Shown here piece by piece: positions 5,968-8,302 of a DNA stretch of 8,302 bases. Origin of the DNA: Planctomycetota bacterium (GTDB lineage Bacteria; Planctomycetota; GCA-002687715; DRQF01); assembly GCA_024275615.1 (NCBI GenBank), contig JAJRYU010000624.1, forward strand, positions 1 through 8,302, given 5' to 3'. The notes below the pieces were generated by a model, which saw nothing but the letters and a program-made list of their open reading frames with translations, was not told the DNA's origin and made no database searches. Positions within the stretch are counted from its first letter, which is position 1. Each line of letters starts with the position of its first letter. The position numbers and the translations under genes were made by a program.

Positions 5968-6127
5968 CTACAGATTTTTGACGTTTCTACGGCCGAGGCC
6001 ACGCAGGGCATCAATCGCCATAAAGTCTTAGAGACAAACAACTTAACCGATGTTCTTCAAAACGAGCGGCGGTTGCTTGACCAAGTCAAGGAGGATACGA
6101 GTTTGTGTGCGCTCTGTCCATCCAAAG

Positions 6128-6153
6128 AACGCCATTTGTTCTGGCGTTTTTTT
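6128..6153. terminator. Bidirectional intrinsic terminator after the SurA-like gene
   Basis: AACGCCA (6128-6134), a 7-base loop and TGGCGTT (6142-6148) form a perfect stem. On the plus strand it runs into seven consecutive T (6147-6153). On the minus strand it starts about 20 bases after the SurA-like stop and is followed by the broken tract TTCTTT. It most likely ends the SurA-like transcript, although the stronger T-tract faces the other way, where no gene is visible. Confidence 0.75.
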
Positions 6154-6170
6154 ACCCTAGCCCGAGGCCA

Positions 6171-7220
6171 TCAGTGCTGCTCTAAAGCTCTGGTAATGTT
6201 GCGTTTAAGAGCGGGAGGATAGATGTAGGCTTTCTTCAGAAGATCCAGCTCAACTTCGGCGATCGCCCGGCCCACTTTTTGGCGCAACCGAAAAGCCTTG
6301 ATCTTGTCTTGGGCTTCTTCGAAGGGGATGACCCGGGCCGCCCTTTTGTCCTCCACTTTGATGAGCCAATAGGAGTTGATGTTCTCAATGGGGCCCAGAA
6401 TTGCGCCGGCTATTGTCTTGTCGGCGAAAATGGCCTTTTCGATGGCCTCCGGGATCAAGGCGCCTTTGCCTTTTTCCACTGATGGCAAAAGGCCACCTTC
6501 TTTTTGCGTGCCGTGGGCACTATGGCGCTTGGCAAGAACAGCAAAATCAGCCTTGGTCTTGAGCTTTTGCTTCAAGCTGAGCAAGAGGCGTTTCTTGGCC
6601 CGACGGTCACCTCTTTTGCGTTTATTGAAATAGACCTGAATAACGCGAATGCGGGCTTCATTCTTGGTCGTGAATTCCGTTTTCAGAAGTTTCTTGTAGA
6701 TCGCTCGGATTTCGCTGGGACGCACGGTGATGTTGTAGAGGGGGCGGAGTTCCCGAGATAGTTTCGAACCACCGCGGCCAGACACGACCCGCAACCAAGC
6801 AGCTTGTTCTTGATCCCTTTGGAATTCATCGTCGAATTGCCGCATTGATTGGCCCTTGCCGCGCAAGAACGACTCAAAAGCCTGTTCACCGCCCATTTTC
6901 TCGATTTGTTTGATCTTGCGATTCTCGAGATCTTCCGGGGAAACAGCGACGCCAGATTTCTTGGCTGCCTCAGCTCTGAGGGCGTCACGCACCATGGTGA
7001 CCAAGCGCCGATTGAATTCAATCTCCTGCTCACTCTTGGGCATTGCTTCGAGATTGACTTCCTTTTTCTTCAGGGATTCGTAGACGTCATAACTGGTGAT
7101 GACCGTGCGGTTCACAACAGCCACCACTTCATTGTCTTTAATGAGTTGCGCCGCAAGTTCCGTGGAACTCAACAACACAGTCAGCAACAAGATCGTCGTG
7201 GTCAGTTTGGCAGTCGACAT
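6171..7220 (-). CDS. SurA-like periplasmic peptidyl-prolyl isomerase (parvulin)
   Basis: A 349-residue exported folding factor. Residues 1-24 form a signal peptide (short basic start, hydrophobic TILLLTVLL, likely cleavage after ELAA). The mature start (VVAVVNRTVITSYDVYESL, 32-50) matches the SurA N-terminal pattern, with helices to about 145 (NRRLVTMVRDALRAEAAKKSGV) typical of the SurA/trigger-factor-like chaperone module. A single parvulin rotamase domain spans about 188-290, with IRVIQVYF, FAVLAKRHSAHGTQKEGGLL (226-245) and LGPIENINSYWLIKVEDKR; a C-terminal helix returns to the chaperone module. E. coli SurA has two parvulin domains in 428 residues, so this is the one-domain form. AAGGGG lies seven bases upstream of the ATG. 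It follows mfd on the same strand after 167 bases and ends at the 6128-6153 hairpin. By family it should assist outer-membrane or exported proteins. Surface is notably Lys/Arg-rich (RKRGDRRAKKR near 201-211). Confidence 0.88.
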   Translation of the reverse strand: MSTAKLTTTILLLTVLLSSTELAAQLIKDNEVVAVVNRTVITSYDVYESLKKKEVNLEAMPKSEQEIEFNRRLVTMVRDALRAEAAKKSGVAVSPEDLENRKIKQIEKMGGEQAFESFLRGKGQSMRQFDDEFQRDQEQAAWLRVVSGRGGSKLSRELRPLYNITVRPSEIRAIYKKLLKTEFTTKNEARIRVIQVYFNKRKRGDRRAKKRLLLSLKQKLKTKADFAVLAKRHSAHGTQKEGGLLPSVEKGKGALIPEAIEKAIFADKTIAGAILGPIENINSYWLIKVEDKRAARVIPFEEAQDKIKAFRLRQKVGRAIAEVELDLLKKAYIYPPALKRNITRALEQH

Positions 7221-7273
7221 TGTCGTTCCCCTTGTCTATTCGGCTTCGGGCCAAGACTTTTGAAGGCACTCCT

Positions 7274-7302
7274 ATTATCTTCTGACAGAGGGGGCCCAAC
7301 AA
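7274..7302 (-). promoter_or_regulatory. Candidate promoter for the SurA-like gene
   Basis: On the minus strand TTGTTG (7297-7302) and GATAAT (7274-7279) are separated by 17 bases. The -10 box matches at five of six positions, the -35 at three. The start would be near 7267, about 47 bases before the ATG. It suggests the gene can be transcribed independently of mfd. Confidence 0.4.
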
Positions 7303-7387
7303 GTCCACGAAGAAAGGCAAAGATGTTGAGATTGGAGCAAATCAAGGACATCCAAGTCACAAGCTGTGCCAACAAAGACCCGGGAAG

Positions 7388-8302
7388 CTACTCAGTTTCC
7401 AGGACCAAGGCACGGCGCAAGAGGTTCAACGCTTGTGCGGGAGAATCGCAAGCAGTATCGCTAACCAGCAAGATGTCCTTGTCGGCGATCACGCGGTGCA
7501 GGGTAGCTGAGGTCAAAAGGCGGCGGCGCACCGACTTCATCCACCCAGGCCGAATGATAAGGCCACGGCCTTCGGATGTGGCCACTCGTTTCAACTCGTA
7601 ACGCTCGGCAATTGCCCGAATACGACAGACGTCGAGAAATTCGTCAACAAGGCGAGGCGGCCGGCCAAATCGATCCTTCAGTTCCGCCTTGATCGCCTCA
7701 AAATCAGAATCACTGTGACTACGTCCGAGTTTGCGATAGATCTCCAACTTGAGTTTTGGATCTTCGATATAACTCTTGGGAATGAAAGCCTCGAAGTCCA
7801 GATTGAGATCAACTTCATCAGGCAGAACGGCGCGAGTCTTCTTCAAGTCCTTCACAGCCGTGTCAAGCAAACGGCAGTACATGTCGTAACCAACCGCCGC
7901 GATGTGGCCACTTTGCTGGTGGCCCAAAAGATTGCCTGCCCCACGAATCTCTAAGTCGCGCATGGCAATGCGAAATCCGCTGCCCAGATCGTCAAACTCT
8001 TCAATAGCGCGAATTCTCTTCTCGGCGTCGCCGGTTAGGACGACATCAGGCCGAATCAACAAATAAGCATGTGCCTTTTCACGATAGCGACCAACGCGAC
8101 CGCGCAATTGATGTAGATCAGCGAGACCGTACATGTCGGGACGATCAATGAAAATCGTATTCGCCGACGGAATGTCCAATCCAGATTCGATGATCGTTGT
8201 GGCGAGGAGGATGTCCGACTCGTGATTCACAAACGCCAGAAGGTTGGCCTCGATGGTTCTTTCTGGTTGTTGACCGTGAAGGATCAGGATACTGGCTTCT
8301 GG
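7388..8302 (-). CDS. mfd: Transcription-repair coupling factor Mfd, C-terminal part
   Basis: A 5'-truncated gene: 304 codons and a stop are present and the frame stays open to the right edge, where PEASILILHGQQPERTIEANLLAF precedes a GTG (8230) that is an internal valine, not a start. Full Mfd has about 1,100-1,200 residues. Counted from the edge, helicase motif V TTIIESGLDIP (35-45) and motif VI QLRGRVGR (65-72) complete the RecG-like SF2 translocase. GAGNLLGHQQSGHI (121-134) is the conserved segment after the motor lobe. The remaining about 150 residues, including FIPKSYIEDPKLKLEIYRKLG and LKDRFGRPP, form the TRCF C-terminal domain that in E. coli Mfd masks the UvrA-binding region. The protein pushes stalled RNA polymerase off DNA lesions and recruits UvrA. 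The SurA-like gene follows after 167 bases on the same strand. No intrinsic terminator is visible after the stop. Confidence 0.97.
   Translation of the reverse strand, partial: PEASILILHGQQPERTIEANLLAFVNHESDILLATTIIESGLDIPSANTIFIDRPDMYGLADLHQLRGRVGRYREKAHAYLLIRPDVVLTGDAEKRIRAIEEFDDLGSGFRIAMRDLEIRGAGNLLGHQQSGHIAAVGYDMYCRLLDTAVKDLKKTRAVLPDEVDLNLDFEAFIPKSYIEDPKLKLEIYRKLGRSHSDSDFEAIKAELKDRFGRPPRLVDEFLDVCRIRAIAERYELKRVATSEGRGLIIRPGWMKSVRRRLLTSATLHRVIADKDILLVSDTACDSPAQALNLLRRALVLETE

Larger units (their letters stand above)
5821..6170. other. Structured intergenic region
   Basis: These 350 bases between two minus-strand genes hold no convincing protein gene but several inverted repeats. GTCAGT/ACTGAC (5842-5863) lies just upstream of the toroid gene's ribosome site. 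A nested hairpin is at 5927-5964. A perfect CTTGAC-CAA-GTCAAG lies at 6076-6090, and a terminator at 6128-6153. The region must contain the promoter of the toroid gene on the minus strand, but I found no good -35/-10 pair. It may be a long structured leader, a small RNA gene on the plus strand, or both. Confidence 0.5.

Noticed and set aside
5967..6153. 6S RNA gene
   Set aside because: Length and a terminator at the end are suggestive, but I could not pair the ends into the long bubble-containing rod and found no promoter at the 5' side.
5884..6222. 112-codon open frame on the plus strand
   Set aside because: It runs through a perfect intrinsic terminator and into the 3' end of the SurA-like gene, has no ribosome site and no recognisable motif.
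7388..8230. Complete 280-residue helicase-like gene starting at GTG 8230
   Set aside because: The same frame stays open to the window edge and the extra residues match the Mfd motor, so the GTG is an internal valine.

Overview
The window looks like chromosomal DNA of a free-living bacterium with moderate GC content. It carries housekeeping genes (mfd, a SurA/parvulin-type chaperone, rpsT, def, ribF, tRNA-Phe) plus two less ordinary genes: a soluble TPR-repeat protein and a membrane-anchored protein with a squalene-cyclase-like fold. The SurA-like protein with a signal peptide implies a cell envelope with a periplasm. The prenyltransferase/squalene-oxidase-repeat protein with a TonB-like anchor is a type I associate with Planctomycetota and related PVC or environmental lineages. 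That placement is an inference from protein style and is not proven by the sequence. I see no phage, transposase, plasmid or CRISPR signature.

Layout from left to right. Positions 1-306 hold no gene I can support. tRNA-Phe(GAA) lies on the minus strand at 307-379 with a candidate promoter. ribF (481-1440) and def (start 1949 or 1964) form a minus-strand pair with a 4-base ATGA overlap. Between def and the next gene is a divergent promoter region (1950-2192) with a good sigma70-type promoter facing right. A TPR protein (2193-3563) is followed 41 bases later by rpsT (3605-3868) on the plus strand. The convergent gap 3869-4281 holds a long imperfect inverted repeat, a second direct copy of its right half, a canonical G-quadruplex motif on the minus strand, and a strong UUCG-loop terminator for the gene arriving from the right.

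The minus strand then carries the TonB-like-anchored alpha/alpha-toroid protein (4282-5820), a structured 350-base intergenic region with terminator-like hairpins, the SurA-like peptidyl-prolyl isomerase (6171-7220), a candidate promoter, and the 3' third or less of mfd (7388 to the right edge, 5' end cut off).

Functionally, def and ribF serve protein maturation and flavin cofactor synthesis, and tRNA-Phe and rpsT serve translation. mfd couples repair to transcription, and the SurA-like protein serves envelope protein folding. The most interesting elements are the toroid protein, whose N-terminus carries the SxxxH transmembrane pattern of TonB followed by a very acidic linker and an Arg/Gly tract, and the repeat cluster at 3906-4158.
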